This document shows, one piece after another, positions 27,183-36,851 of a stretch of 64,000 nucleotides of DNA (positions are counted from its first letter, which is position 1; every line of letters starts with the position of its first letter). The stretch lies in the NCBI GenBank assembly GCA_002299885.1, contig DBOB01000031.1, forward strand, positions 136,277-200,276. The letters are read 5' to 3'. The notes beneath the pieces were generated by a model. It was not told the origin of the DNA, did not search any database, and was given only the letters and a program-made list of their open reading frames with translations. The position numbers and the translations under genes were made by a program. Origin of the DNA: Sediminibacterium sp. UBA657. Lineage in GTDB: Bacteria; Bacteroidota; Bacteroidia; Chitinophagales; Chitinophagaceae.

Positions 27183-29984
27183 ATGAATAAACAAAAATTG
27201 GGGCAATTTATTTTTATAAGTTGCTTATTATTAGTTAGTTACGTTGGATTTGCGCAAAATTTAACCATTCAGGGAAGTTTAAAGGATAGTATTGCCAATA
27301 GAGCCCTTAATTCAGCGACCGTCTCTTTGGTCTATGCAAAAGACTCTTCATTGGTTAGTTTTTCAAGAACGAATGAGGCTGGGGCCTTTAATTTCAAAAA
27401 TGTAGCACCCGGAAACTACTTGATTTCGGTTTCTTATGTAGGCTATGTCCCAAAATGGGTGCCTGTTATTACTGGAACAGAAAAAACAGTAGAGATGGGC
27501 TTGATTTATATGAACGATGTGAATACGATGTCTACAGTTACCGTGACAGCTCGTAGACCACCTGTTGTAATTAATGGAGATTCGGTGGAGTTCAATTCAG
27601 AAAATTTTAAGACTGCACCAAATGCGGTGGTGGAAGATTTATTAAAAAAGATGCCCGGAATGGAAGTAGATAAATCTGGGGGTATCACTGTGAATGGAAA
27701 AAAAGTGACCAAGGTTTTTGTGAATGGAAAAGAATTTTTTACAGGTGATCCGGTGATGGCTACTAAAAATTTACCTGCAGATGCGGTTGATAAAATTCAA
27801 GTATACGATCGTAAGTCTGACCAAGCCATGTTCACTGGCATTGATGATGGTTCAGAGGAAACAGCAATTAATTTAAAATTAAAAAAAGACCGCAACAAAT
27901 CTACATTTGGAAAATTGAATGGCGGTGCTGGTACACCTAGTGTATTTGATCTTCAAGGTAATGTGAATGTGATCAATAATGATGAGCAGCTTTCCGCTAT
28001 TGGAGGTGCAAACAATACCAACAGACAAAATTTTTCGAATCGTAATATTATTAATTTTTCTGGAGGTGGTGGAGGAAGGCCAGGTGCTGGTGGAGGTGTC
28101 ACTGTTAATTTTAGCGGTGGTTCTGGAGAAACAGATGCCAATGCACAAGGGATTGCAGATACCTATTCTATAGGAGGTAATTATTCAAATATTTTCAACG
28201 ATAAAAAAACCGAATTCAATGCCAATCTTTCTGTGAGTGATGTAACAAGAAATAATATCAGTAGCTCTTTTACACAAAACCTTACACCAGGCAATGCATT
28301 CAATAGAATTTCTAATGCGAATTCAATAGCAGGAAATAAACAACAAAATTTTGGAAGTACGATTGATCATAAAGTAAATGACAATTTTTCTTTTAGGTTT
28401 ACACCAAGCTTAGGCTTCCAACAAACCACTAATTATAGCGAAGACTCTACACAAACCTATTTAACCAATGGGAATTTGCTAAATAGCAATACTACAATCG
28501 CTTCTAGCGCATCTGATGCAGTCAACGCAGCAAGTACTTTATTATTGAGAAAAAAGTTTGCAAAAAAAGGGCGTACTATTTCTTCTACAATTACACAAAG
28601 TTTTAATCGGTCTAATTCAACAGGGAATCAGTTTACGGAGCAATTATCATATATCAACAATAAGCTATCGAATGATTCAATATTAGATCAACAAAATACG
28701 CGTAAAGGAGAGAATTCAAGTTATTCTGCTAATTTAATATATACAGAACCTTTGGGTAAAAAATCATTATTAGAGTTCAATACTTATTTAAGTAAAAGTA
28801 TAGGATCTTCTAGTAGAAGAATTTTTGATCGTAATAATGCAACAGATAATTATGATTTATTAAATACACGTTTAACCAATGAGTTCAATAGTGAGTATAC
28901 TTATTCTGGTGGAGGGATGAGCTATAGATCTAATCAAAAGAAATATAATTTTTCTACAGGATTTTCTTTACAAAAAGCAGTGCTAGATGGAGAGAATATT
29001 AGTGCAAAAACAAAACTGAGTCAAAGCTTTCAAGACATCTTGCCTAATGCAACTTTTAGATATAATTTCTCTCAAACAAAAAATTTAAATGTAGACTATC
29101 GCACATCCACGAATCAGCCCTCTATTACACAATTGCAACCTGTATTGGATCAAAGTAATATCAACAGACAATCCATAGGTAATCCGGATTTGAAAAGAAG
29201 TTATGTACACAATTTAAATATTCGTTTTTTCAGTTCTAAAATATTAGCTGGTAAAAGCTTTTTCTCTACTTTAAACGCATCTACAACCAATAACTCTATT
29301 GTTAATTACGATAGTGTTTTGCCTAATAGAACCATTCTTACAAGACCAGTCAATGTAGATGGAGCCTATAGAATCAATGGTTCTGTGAACTATGGATTTG
29401 GTATCAAAAAATTAAAATCAAGACTGAGCTTTGGATTAAATGCAGGCTTGAATAATAATATCTCATATGCAAATGGCTTATTAAACACCATCGTGACAAA
29501 GTCTACTGGTCCTAGTATGTCATATGCCTATATTGTAGACGATGTGATTGATATCAATTTGACTGCACGTTATTCCTTTAGCCAAACATCGAATGAAGTG
29601 AATCCAACTTTAAACACTAACTTTTTGACTAAAGTTTTTGGTGCTGATATGACAAATTATCTACCATTGAATATTGTATTGAATCAATCCTTCAACTATG
29701 CCATTAACACTGGTCGTGCAGAGGGATTTAATACAGCAATTCCAATTTGGAATGCAAGCTTTTCTAAATTTTTCTTAAAAAATAAGAGAGCAGAGATTAA
29801 GATGAGTGCCTTTGACTTATTGAATAAGAATATTGGCATTAACAGAAACGTATCTCAAAATCAGATTGTGGATAGATCCTATAATGTAATTAGTCAGTAT
29901 TTTATGTTGACTTTCACTTATAGTTTACAAAAATCTGGTTTAGGTGGAGGAGCAAGACCAGGTGGAATGATCATTAGAATGTAA
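27183..29984 (+). CDS. Outer-membrane beta-barrel protein with carboxypeptidase-regulatory domain
   Basis: A 933-residue protein: signal peptide (residues 1-24), a carboxypeptidase-regulatory-like domain (about 25-110, with TNEAGAFNFKNVAPGNYLISV), a plug-like region (about 115-230, with GMEVDKSGGITVNGKKV), then a long barrel of the OMP_b-brl_3 type. A Gly-rich insert lies at about residues 292-320, and the C-terminus is also Gly-rich (GLGGGARPGGMIIRM). It precedes a GLPGLI gene, the usual partner. Export of, or surface binding by, an unknown ligand is inferred. Confidence 0.87.
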   Translation: MNKQKLGQFIFISCLLLVSYVGFAQNLTIQGSLKDSIANRALNSATVSLVYAKDSSLVSFSRTNEAGAFNFKNVAPGNYLISVSYVGYVPKWVPVITGTEKTVEMGLIYMNDVNTMSTVTVTARRPPVVINGDSVEFNSENFKTAPNAVVEDLLKKMPGMEVDKSGGITVNGKKVTKVFVNGKEFFTGDPVMATKNLPADAVDKIQVYDRKSDQAMFTGIDDGSEETAINLKLKKDRNKSTFGKLNGGAGTPSVFDLQGNVNVINNDEQLSAIGGANNTNRQNFSNRNIINFSGGGGGRPGAGGGVTVNFSGGSGETDANAQGIADTYSIGGNYSNIFNDKKTEFNANLSVSDVTRNNISSSFTQNLTPGNAFNRISNANSIAGNKQQNFGSTIDHKVNDNFSFRFTPSLGFQQTTNYSEDSTQTYLTNGNLLNSNTTIASSASDAVNAASTLLLRKKFAKKGRTISSTITQSFNRSNSTGNQFTEQLSYINNKLSNDSILDQQNTRKGENSSYSANLIYTEPLGKKSLLEFNTYLSKSIGSSSRRIFDRNNATDNYDLLNTRLTNEFNSEYTYSGGGMSYRSNQKKYNFSTGFSLQKAVLDGENISAKTKLSQSFQDILPNATFRYNFSQTKNLNVDYRTSTNQPSITQLQPVLDQSNINRQSIGNPDLKRSYVHNLNIRFFSSKILAGKSFFSTLNASTTNNSIVNYDSVLPNRTILTRPVNVDGAYRINGSVNYGFGIKKLKSRLSFGLNAGLNNNISYANGLLNTIVTKSTGPSMSYAYIVDDVIDINLTARYSFSQTSNEVNPTLNTNFLTKVFGADMTNYLPLNIVLNQSFNYAINTGRAEGFNTAIPIWNASFSKFFLKNKRAEIKMSAFDLLNKNIGINRNVSQNQIVDRSYNVISQYFMLTFTYSLQKSGLGGGARPGGMIIRM

Positions 29985-30068
29985 AATTTATAAAAGATAA
30001 TAAAGTAGTTATCTTTGATTAAATATTTTCAATACAATAATAATTATAAAGAAGTAAAAATAGCTTTT

Positions 30069-30920
30069 ATGAAAAAAACACAATTAGTACTTGGTTTGTT
30101 TGTCGCATTAACAAGCTTAACAACAGTTGCTAATGCACAAATGAAGGAAGGGAAAATAAGTTATGAGCGTAAGATTAACATGCACCGTAACCTACCCGAT
30201 CCTCAAATGAAGTCCATGGTGCCAGAGTTTAGAACAGATAAATTTGAATTAATTTTTAATGAGAATGTAAGCTTATTTAGATCAGTGGTAGATGAAGAAG
30301 CACCAGATCCGTTTGCAAATGCTGGTGGTGGAGGCGGTGGCAGTATGCGTTTTAACTTTAGAATGCCATCTGCAAATACCTACACGGACTTAGCAAAACA
30401 AATGCAATACGAGGGACGTGAATTTTTTGAAAAAGAATTTTTAATTGTAGATTCTTTGAAGCAATACAAATGGAAATTATCTGAAGAAACTAAAACCATT
30501 GCAAAGCAATTATGCAAGAAAGCCACTACAATGGTTACTGCACCTCAGATGCGTATGCGAGTAAGTATTGGAGGCCCTGGCAACAATTCAGATACAACAG
30601 CGAATACACCAAGGGCACCTAAAGAAACTGAATTAGTAGTTTGGTATGCAGAAGGTATCCCAGTATCATTTGGTCCAGAGGGTTATAGTGGATTGCCGGG
30701 TGTTATTATGGAGATAGATCAAGACAATGGGTCTAACGTGATGACTGCGGTTGAAGTGAGTACCAAGTATCCAAAAAAAGAATTGGTTGCACCAAGTAAA
30801 GGTGAGAAAATGAATAGAGCACAGTTCCAAGAAAATATGATGAAGTTAATGCAGGATATGCAAAGAGGCGGCGGTATTAGAATGGGAGGCAGTGCAATTA
30901 GAATTGGTGGCGGAAATTAA
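30069..30920 (+). CDS. GLPGLI family protein
   Basis: A 283-residue secreted protein. The ATG at 30069 is chosen because it starts a signal peptide (MKKTQLVLGLFVALTSLTTV); an in-frame TTG at 30015 would add 18 unlikely residues. The family name motif is present as SGLPGVIMEI. It has a Gly-run at residues 86-91 and a Gly/Met/Arg-rich C-terminus (RGGGIRMGGSAIRIGGGN). GLPGLI genes usually follow an outer-membrane barrel gene, as here. Function unknown. Ends at a strong terminator. Confidence 0.87.
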   Translation: MKKTQLVLGLFVALTSLTTVANAQMKEGKISYERKINMHRNLPDPQMKSMVPEFRTDKFELIFNENVSLFRSVVDEEAPDPFANAGGGGGGSMRFNFRMPSANTYTDLAKQMQYEGREFFEKEFLIVDSLKQYKWKLSEETKTIAKQLCKKATTMVTAPQMRMRVSIGGPGNNSDTTANTPRAPKETELVVWYAEGIPVSFGPEGYSGLPGVIMEIDQDNGSNVMTAVEVSTKYPKKELVAPSKGEKMNRAQFQENMMKLMQDMQRGGGIRMGGSAIRIGGGN

Positions 30921-30950
30921 TCATCCTATAATAATAGAGATTATATATAA

Positions 30951-30978
30951 AAAAAGGGACGCGGTTGCGTCCCTTTTT
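30951..30978. terminator. Bidirectional intrinsic terminator
   Basis: Stem AAAAAGGGACGC with its complement, loop GGTT, followed by T7 on the plus strand and preceded by A-runs that give a T tract on the minus strand. It separates the convergent GLPGLI and TonB-receptor genes and ends directly before the receptor stop codon. Confidence 0.9.
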
Positions 30979-33054
30979 TTATGGAATGATGTTCCATCTC
31001 CATCCTAATGCAATTGTCCTATTATCTCCTAAATAATAAGCGTAGGCATTGTTACCTCGCACACTAAAGTTTTTTGTCGCCATGCTGGCATAAAATTGAT
31101 CCGTCAGGTTTAAACATTGTAACCAAAATTCATGTTTTTTCATGCTGTAATTTACTCGAAGGTTCAGCACATCAAAACCAGAGTAGCGAGTAGCGTTGAT
31201 CTCGTCCATAAAATAACCAGACTGGTGTTGCCATTCTAAGGATGAACTTAAAGCTTTATTCCATTGACTTAATACAGTAAGGTTACTAAAAAAACGAGGT
31301 GCGGCTACCATTTCTTTATTGCTAATATCTGTTCCCTTTAAAATTGTATTCACATAGAGGTGTTTTGCATTGCTGCCATTAAAGTTGATCTGAAATAATT
31401 TGCTAAAATTATATTTCACTTGGTATTCTATCCCATAGTGTTTTGTTTGACCTGTATTTTGATTCAGGTTTACGCCATCTGCTTGTCGGACTGAAATAAT
31501 TTCATTGTGGCCATTCAATTGGTATAAGGACCATTCGATATAACCATTAGGTATGCTTATCCAAGAGCCAATTTCATAGTTTGAAAAACTTTGTGGCAAT
31601 AAATACGGAACACGAATAGCATTGTAGATTTCGGTGATTTGAGGTGGGACAAAACCATTACTAAAATTTAAGTAGCCACCCCAATTGAGTTCATTGTAGG
31701 TTAAGCCAATTTTAGGCGCCCAATTGGTGAATACATTATTTGAAGAGGGTGTTCCAGTGGCTAATTTATTTTTAAACTGGTAATCAAATCGGTCATACCT
31801 CAATGTAGCATTGACACGTAGACGATTGGTAATTGGTTGAATCCAATTAAAATAAACTGCTTTATTGTAAATGGTTGTTTGATAGTTGGTAATTAAACTG
31901 TCAATGGCTTTTCTAGTATAGCTTGTAAATTTATTGATGTTTGTGTCTTTAAAGATATCAATGTAGCTGGCTACTAAGCTTTGTTGAGTCACATCCATGT
32001 AGCCACCTATTAAAATTTTTGATTTTAATTTTTTCAAATTAATCTGATGTTGTAAATCAAAAACATAGGCATCAAAACGATTTGAATTAATCTGTCCTCT
32101 AAATTTTGTAGGATTGGAACTTGCAGCAATTAAATAGGCTGGATTTTGACCCATTGTATTGCCTCGGTATAAAAGGTTCACAGTTGTTTTTTGTGTTGTA
32201 CTCCATGTGTAAGTAATATTTTGTCTGATACGAACCAAGTCCAATTTTCTATACGTAAAGCTTTGTTGGGTACTATAGTTTCTTGCCTGAAATTTTAAGC
32301 TATCCACCGTTCCTGTCATTTGACCATCATAATGAATGTATTGCAGTTGTTGATACCCTGTCCACTTTTCTTTAAACGTAAAATCTCTTTTAAGGCTAAA
32401 GGCAGTTTTCGTATAATCGCTGTATTCAAGTAGTCCATTTTTTTGTCCAATCTGACTTAGGTTGGCAGACCAGCCAGATTTTTTTCCGGCTTTATTCCAT
32501 GCTAAATCAGTTTTTAAAAGTCCATTGTTATTAATGTGGTTGCTAATAGAAAGTTGATTTTTTGTGGGTCTTGGTGCATGTATAAAATTTACCACTCCAC
32601 CAATCGCTTCTGCACCATATAAGGCCGAGGCGGGCCCTTTGATTACCTCTATTTGTTGAATGGCGGCTGTATTGATTTCGATGAGCGCATTGTTACTAAA
32701 TAAACCACTTGTTCTTATTGGCAATCCGTCTTCTAAGTATAGGTACAAGCCTTTTAAAGAAACAGGTTGTCGTATTGACATCATGTGCTGTTCGTTCCCA
32801 ATGGTGGGCATAAAGACACCACTTACTTTATTCAATAAAAAATCTAATCTTACTGCTTTGGCTTCCTGAATCTGCTGCTTACCCAACACACTTATCGCAA
32901 TGGGTGATTCAATTCTTTTCTCCTTTGATTTATTGGCTGTCACAATCACCGTTTGCAAACTACTATCAGATAGCTGTGTAGATTTTACTTGACTTAAGGC
33001 TAGAAGGGGTGTTGAAAGCGATAAAAAAAGAAATAATTTGAAATGAATTTGCAT
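30979..33054 (-). CDS. TonB-dependent outer-membrane receptor
   Basis: A 691-residue receptor. After the signal peptide (about 22 residues), a TonB plug spans about 35-165 (VIVTANKSKEKRIESPIAISV, then IEVIKGPASALYGAEAIGGV). The barrel follows and ends in a C-terminal aromatic strand (LGWRWNIIP). It lacks a carboxypeptidase-regulatory domain and no SusD homologue is adjacent, which argues for a metal-chelate or vitamin receptor rather than a glycan one. A good promoter lies immediately upstream. Ligand unknown. Confidence 0.88.
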   Translation of the reverse strand: MQIHFKLFLFLSLSTPLLALSQVKSTQLSDSSLQTVIVTANKSKEKRIESPIAISVLGKQQIQEAKAVRLDFLLNKVSGVFMPTIGNEQHMMSIRQPVSLKGLYLYLEDGLPIRTSGLFSNNALIEINTAAIQQIEVIKGPASALYGAEAIGGVVNFIHAPRPTKNQLSISNHINNNGLLKTDLAWNKAGKKSGWSANLSQIGQKNGLLEYSDYTKTAFSLKRDFTFKEKWTGYQQLQYIHYDGQMTGTVDSLKFQARNYSTQQSFTYRKLDLVRIRQNITYTWSTTQKTTVNLLYRGNTMGQNPAYLIAASSNPTKFRGQINSNRFDAYVFDLQHQINLKKLKSKILIGGYMDVTQQSLVASYIDIFKDTNINKFTSYTRKAIDSLITNYQTTIYNKAVYFNWIQPITNRLRVNATLRYDRFDYQFKNKLATGTPSSNNVFTNWAPKIGLTYNELNWGGYLNFSNGFVPPQITEIYNAIRVPYLLPQSFSNYEIGSWISIPNGYIEWSLYQLNGHNEIISVRQADGVNLNQNTGQTKHYGIEYQVKYNFSKLFQINFNGSNAKHLYVNTILKGTDISNKEMVAAPRFFSNLTVLSQWNKALSSSLEWQHQSGYFMDEINATRYSGFDVLNLRVNYSMKKHEFWLQCLNLTDQFYASMATKNFSVRGNNAYAYYLGDNRTIALGWRWNIIP

Positions 33055-33059
33055 AGATG

Positions 33060-33091
33060 CAAATTTAGTAGTTAATTTATTCTAGATTCAA
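33060..33091 (-). promoter_or_regulatory. Bacteroidota-type promoter of the TonB receptor
   Basis: On the minus strand, TTG (33091-33089), a 21-nt spacer and TAAATTTG (33067-33060) match the consensus. The -7 box ends 5 nt before the start codon at 33054, so the transcript would be leaderless or nearly so. Confidence 0.6.
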
Positions 33092-33117
33092 TATTATCCA
33101 ATTTAATGATTGATCAT

Positions 33118-34401
33118 ATGAAAGGTTTTACAATTGCAACCACCATCTTCTTTTTTGTGTTTAGTGCTCAGGCACAAGTATTGTCTGTAAAAGAACAAGC
33201 TGTCACCATCAATGAGGTATTGACAGACAGAATCGATAATTTATTGCCTAAGTTAATGGACGAAGCCAAGATAGATTGTTGGGTTATTATTTCAAGAGAA
33301 TACAATGAAGATCCCATTTTAAAAACTTTTTTACCTGCAGAATGGCTTTCTGCAAGAAGAACTACCATGCTTGTTTTTTATAGAGATAAAAAAAATGAAA
33401 GCATTCATAGTTACGCTATAGCTAGATACCAGGTTGGCAAGCGTATTCAAGCTGCGTGGAATCCCGAAAAAGAGCCTAATCAATGGAAGGCGCTTTCAAA
33501 GCTCATTGACAGTTTAAACCCCAATCAAATTGCTTTAAATACTTCAAAAGATTATGGGCATGCAGATGGGTTGCATCATACAGAATTCAATGAACTTAAT
33601 AATGCCATGTCACCTAATCTTCTCAAAAAAATTGTATCAGCAGAAAAACTAGGTGTTGCTTGGCTTGAGACTAGAACCGAAAAAGAAATGACCTTTTATC
33701 CAACATTACTTGCAATCAGTCATCAAATCATTAAAGAAGGCTTTAGCAATAAAGTGATTCAACCTAATAAAACAACCACGAAAGATTTGGTTTGGTGGTT
33801 TCGACAAAAAGTAAGCGATCTTGGTTTATCAACTTGGTTTCATCCATCTGTTGAAATTCAAAGAAGAGAAAGCAACGAAAAAGATGCTATTATTCGCCGC
33901 GGTGATCTATTACATGTAGACTTTGGTATCAGCTATTTAAGACTCAATTCAGATGTGCAAGAGCATGCTTATGTTTTATTACCAAATGAAACGACAGTAC
34001 CTGCAAAATTAGTTGCAGCATTTAATAAGACCAATAGACTACAAGATATTTTAACTTCTAATTTTAAAACTGGCAGAACCGGAAATGAAATTTTAGCTGC
34101 TTCTATTCAACAGGCAAAAGCAGAAGGTATACAACCAAGTATCTATACGCATCCAATTGGATTTCATGGCCATGCTGCAGGCACCACAATAGGCATGTGG
34201 GATATGCAACAAGGCGTGCCAGGCTCGGGCGATTATGCGATGCGACCAAATACTTGTTACTCGATTGAACTCAATGCCACACACACTATTGCGGGATGGA
34301 ATAGACCTGTAAGAATTGCATTAGAACAAAATGGCTGTTATAATGGATCAAGTTTTGATTACCTCGATGGCCGTCAAAAAACAATACTTTTAATTCAATA
34401 A
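33118..34401 (+). CDS. Secreted M24-family (Xaa-Pro-type) aminopeptidase
   Basis: A 427-residue pita-bread-fold metallopeptidase. The ATG at 33118 opens a good signal peptide (MKGFTIATTIFFFVFSAQAQ); an ATG four codons earlier at 33106 is also possible. Metal-ligand regions are visible: Asp in HVDFGI, Asp in LNSDVQEH, His in PIGFHGHAAG, Glu in YSIELNATH and Glu in IALEQNG. It would cleave N-terminal residues before proline. Ends at a strong terminator. Divergent from the TonB receptor. Confidence 0.87.
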   Translation: MKGFTIATTIFFFVFSAQAQVLSVKEQAVTINEVLTDRIDNLLPKLMDEAKIDCWVIISREYNEDPILKTFLPAEWLSARRTTMLVFYRDKKNESIHSYAIARYQVGKRIQAAWNPEKEPNQWKALSKLIDSLNPNQIALNTSKDYGHADGLHHTEFNELNNAMSPNLLKKIVSAEKLGVAWLETRTEKEMTFYPTLLAISHQIIKEGFSNKVIQPNKTTTKDLVWWFRQKVSDLGLSTWFHPSVEIQRRESNEKDAIIRRGDLLHVDFGISYLRLNSDVQEHAYVLLPNETTVPAKLVAAFNKTNRLQDILTSNFKTGRTGNEILAASIQQAKAEGIQPSIYTHPIGFHGHAAGTTIGMWDMQQGVPGSGDYAMRPNTCYSIELNATHTIAGWNRPVRIALEQNGCYNGSSFDYLDGRQKTILLIQ

Positions 34402-34433
34402 AAAAAGGCGCTACTTAAGTAGCGCCTTTTTTT
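34402..34433. terminator. Bidirectional intrinsic terminator
   Basis: A palindrome of AAGGCGCTACTT and its complement has A6 before and T7 after. It sits between the convergent M24 peptidase and phosphate-transporter genes and can serve both. Confidence 0.9.
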
Positions 34434-34467
34434 ATATCAATCCTTTATCTTCTATTCGATTTTTATA

Positions 34468-36192
34468 TTATCCCAAAAAGAATTTAACAATAAAATAAGT
34501 GATTGCAGCAAGTACAGAACTCACTGGAATTGTTAATATCCATGCCCATAATAAATTAGTGGTCACGCCCCATCTAACTGCACTTAATCTTTTTGTTGCA
34601 CCAACACCAATAATGGATCCAGTGATGGTATGTGTAGTAGAAACTGGAATACCCATTTGACCTGTAAAGAACAAGGTAAATGCACCAGCTGTTTCAGCAG
34701 CAACACCTTCAAGCGGGGTTACTTTGGTGATTTTAGACCCCATTGTTTTAACAATTTTCCATCCACCACTCATGGTACCCATACCAATAGCCAAATAACA
34801 TGCTACCGGAACCCAAGTTGGGAGTGATGCAAAGTCTTGTATTGAACCACTTGCAATTAACGCAGCTCCAATGATACCCATTACTTTTTGTGCATCATTA
34901 CCACCGTGACCAATACTAAAAGCAGCAGAACTAAATAACTGTAATTTTTTGAACATATTCCCAACCGTTAAAGCAGTCGGAGTTTTAATTTTCTCAACAT
35001 ATAAATAAATCAAAATAAATATAAGTGCAGCTCCAAAAATACCATTTACAATCATGGTGTTATCTGCTTTATCAATCTCATCAGAAAAAACTTTTTCGAT
35101 ATTGAATTTAGCAAGTTTTGCTTTTACTTTTTCGATATTTTTTGGCTGAATAGGATAAATCTGATTGATAAGGGCAACTGTAGAATCAGCATCGATAGTG
35201 CCTGCTAAAAATAATTTTACCGGTACTTTGTATTCTTCCGTAATAATTTTTGCCTTGTTGTATTCATTTTTTGCAGAATCATTTTCTGGTGCCTTAGCTT
35301 CTAATACTAAAAAATCATTCGCGTTTCTAACTTCATCTTTTAGTTTACTTACAGCAACCAGATCCAACCAGCCACTGTCTTTTGCTACTTTTGCAATATA
35401 GTTTGCACTTGTATTATCAAAGTTTTCAATGAATGGATGTACTGAATTAAAACTAGCAGTCGCTTTTGTTAATTTCTCTTCTGTTAGCTGTAATTTTTTT
35501 AATAAAACCGTATCCCCTTCTCCATATCTTGCATTGTCTTGTATATCAGACTTCAATGCAGCTACTTCAGTTTTATATTTATCAATGCCATAAAACTTTT
35601 GCGCATTTTCATTCATTTTACTATTCTCAAAATAGTCAAACAAAAAAGCAGTCAACAAGGTAGTGACTACAATGATGGCTATACGGTACCAAATATTACG
35701 CATGATAGTCACAACAGTGATGAACATAGAAGTTACAATACCAATCAATGGCGCCAAAAAGATAAATAGGATGGTTTTAATAATGGTATCAGCATCTACA
35801 ATCTTTGCCCAAGAAAAGTTGATTCCTTTTATTGAAAGCGCATGCGCAATGGCTGCTCCAGCAAATCCGCCAATTAAAGTGTGAGAAGAGGAAGAAGGAA
35901 TACCATACCACCAAGTTAGTAAGTTCCAAAAAATAGCTGCTAATAATCCAGAAAAAATCACAGGAAGTGTAATAAACTCTTTATAAACTGTTTTACTAAT
36001 GGAGTTTGCAACTGCATGGTCTTTAAAAATCCAGAATGCCACTGTATTGAACAATGCAGCCCAAAGTACCGCCTGAAATGGTGTCAATACTTTTGTTGAA
36101 ACCACTGTGGCAATGGAGTTGGCAGCATCATGAAAACCATTGATATAGTCAAATATGAGCGCAAGCGCTATGATAACAATTAGTAATGTCAT
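34468..36192 (-). CDS. PiT-family inorganic phosphate transporter
   Basis: A 574-residue membrane protein that imports phosphate, probably with H+ or Na+. The two PiT signatures are present: GFHDAANSIATVV near residue 20 and GHGGNDAQKVMG near 430. Around 10-12 membrane helices are split by a soluble insert at about residues 190-378 that is rich in Lys/Glu and helical. It lies 11 bp after the PhoU-like gene and is cotranscribed with it. Confidence 0.9.
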   Translation of the reverse strand: MTLLIVIIALALIFDYINGFHDAANSIATVVSTKVLTPFQAVLWAALFNTVAFWIFKDHAVANSISKTVYKEFITLPVIFSGLLAAIFWNLLTWWYGIPSSSSHTLIGGFAGAAIAHALSIKGINFSWAKIVDADTIIKTILFIFLAPLIGIVTSMFITVVTIMRNIWYRIAIIVVTTLLTAFLFDYFENSKMNENAQKFYGIDKYKTEVAALKSDIQDNARYGEGDTVLLKKLQLTEEKLTKATASFNSVHPFIENFDNTSANYIAKVAKDSGWLDLVAVSKLKDEVRNANDFLVLEAKAPENDSAKNEYNKAKIITEEYKVPVKLFLAGTIDADSTVALINQIYPIQPKNIEKVKAKLAKFNIEKVFSDEIDKADNTMIVNGIFGAALIFILIYLYVEKIKTPTALTVGNMFKKLQLFSSAAFSIGHGGNDAQKVMGIIGAALIASGSIQDFASLPTWVPVACYLAIGMGTMSGGWKIVKTMGSKITKVTPLEGVAAETAGAFTLFFTGQMGIPVSTTHTITGSIIGVGATKRLSAVRWGVTTNLLWAWILTIPVSSVLAAITYFIVKFFLG

Positions 36193-36203
36193 TGTAAATT
36201 AAA

Positions 36204-36851
36204 TTAAGCGTACTTGATGATAATAGACTCAACCACATTAGCGACATCTTCTATTTTGTCGGTTGCGATTTCAAGTACCTGGTAGATCTCTCTTTTTTTA
36301 ATTACTTCTTTAAAATCATTTTCTTGCTCAAATAATTTTTCAATACTCATGTCAAAAATATCATCTGCCTGATTCTCAATACTGTTGATTTTGATCATTG
36401 CATCTGTCATCTCCTTGATATTCTTCATATTGCGTAAGCCTAAAACAACTTTCTTAGTCTCTTGAGTTCCTTGTAAAACCAATTCTGCAAGTTTATGAAT
36501 ACCAGTATCATTTGGGTTTACCTTATAAAAATTAATTTTTTTAGCAGAAGCGTAAATATAATCGGCAATATCATCTAATGAGGTGGCTAAGTAGTGAATG
36601 TCCTCTCTATCAAAGGGCGTAATGAAGTTTCTACCTAATTCAGTAAAAATACTATGGGTTAAGTCATCATTTTTGTGTTCTAAATTCTCTATTTGAGCTA
36701 AAATATTGGCTCTTACATCTACATCTGGTTCATTTACCATTTCTTTCAATTTGATACCCATTTCGTTTACGTGTTCAGCTACTTCTTCAAAAAGTTGAAA
36801 GAAAACCCTGTCTTTTGGCAAAAAAATCTTCATGATTGAGTTAAAATCCAT
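36204..36851 (-). CDS. PhoU-like (DUF47) Pit accessory protein
   Basis: A 215-residue all-helical cytoplasmic protein with DUF47 phrases such as IENLEHKNDDLTHSIF, PFDREDIHYLATSLDDIADYI and ATDKIEDVANVVESIIIKYA. DUF47 proteins are encoded with PiT transporters and are thought to control them. First gene of the two-gene unit. An alternative start is Met7 (36833). Confidence 0.9.
   Translation of the reverse strand: MDFNSIMKIFLPKDRVFFQLFEEVAEHVNEMGIKLKEMVNEPDVDVRANILAQIENLEHKNDDLTHSIFTELGRNFITPFDREDIHYLATSLDDIADYIYASAKKINFYKVNPNDTGIHKLAELVLQGTQETKKVVLGLRNMKNIKEMTDAMIKINSIENQADDIFDMSIEKLFEQENDFKEVIKKREIYQVLEIATDKIEDVANVVESIIIKYA

Noticed and set aside
28050..28140. GGTGGT/GGAGG-rich stretch as a microsatellite able to slip
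   Set aside because: The repeats are imperfect and in frame; nothing suggests length variation.
27879..28148. Open frames antisense to the Gly-rich part of the outer-membrane barrel gene, giving Pro/Ser-rich peptides
   Set aside because: They mirror the Gly-codon-rich stretch of the real gene; there is no start context, and the barrel reading frame is unbroken with a signal peptide and domains.
27183..33054. SusC/SusD-type glycan uptake locus
   Set aside because: Neither TonB-type gene is followed by a SusD homologue, and no glycoside hydrolases are near.
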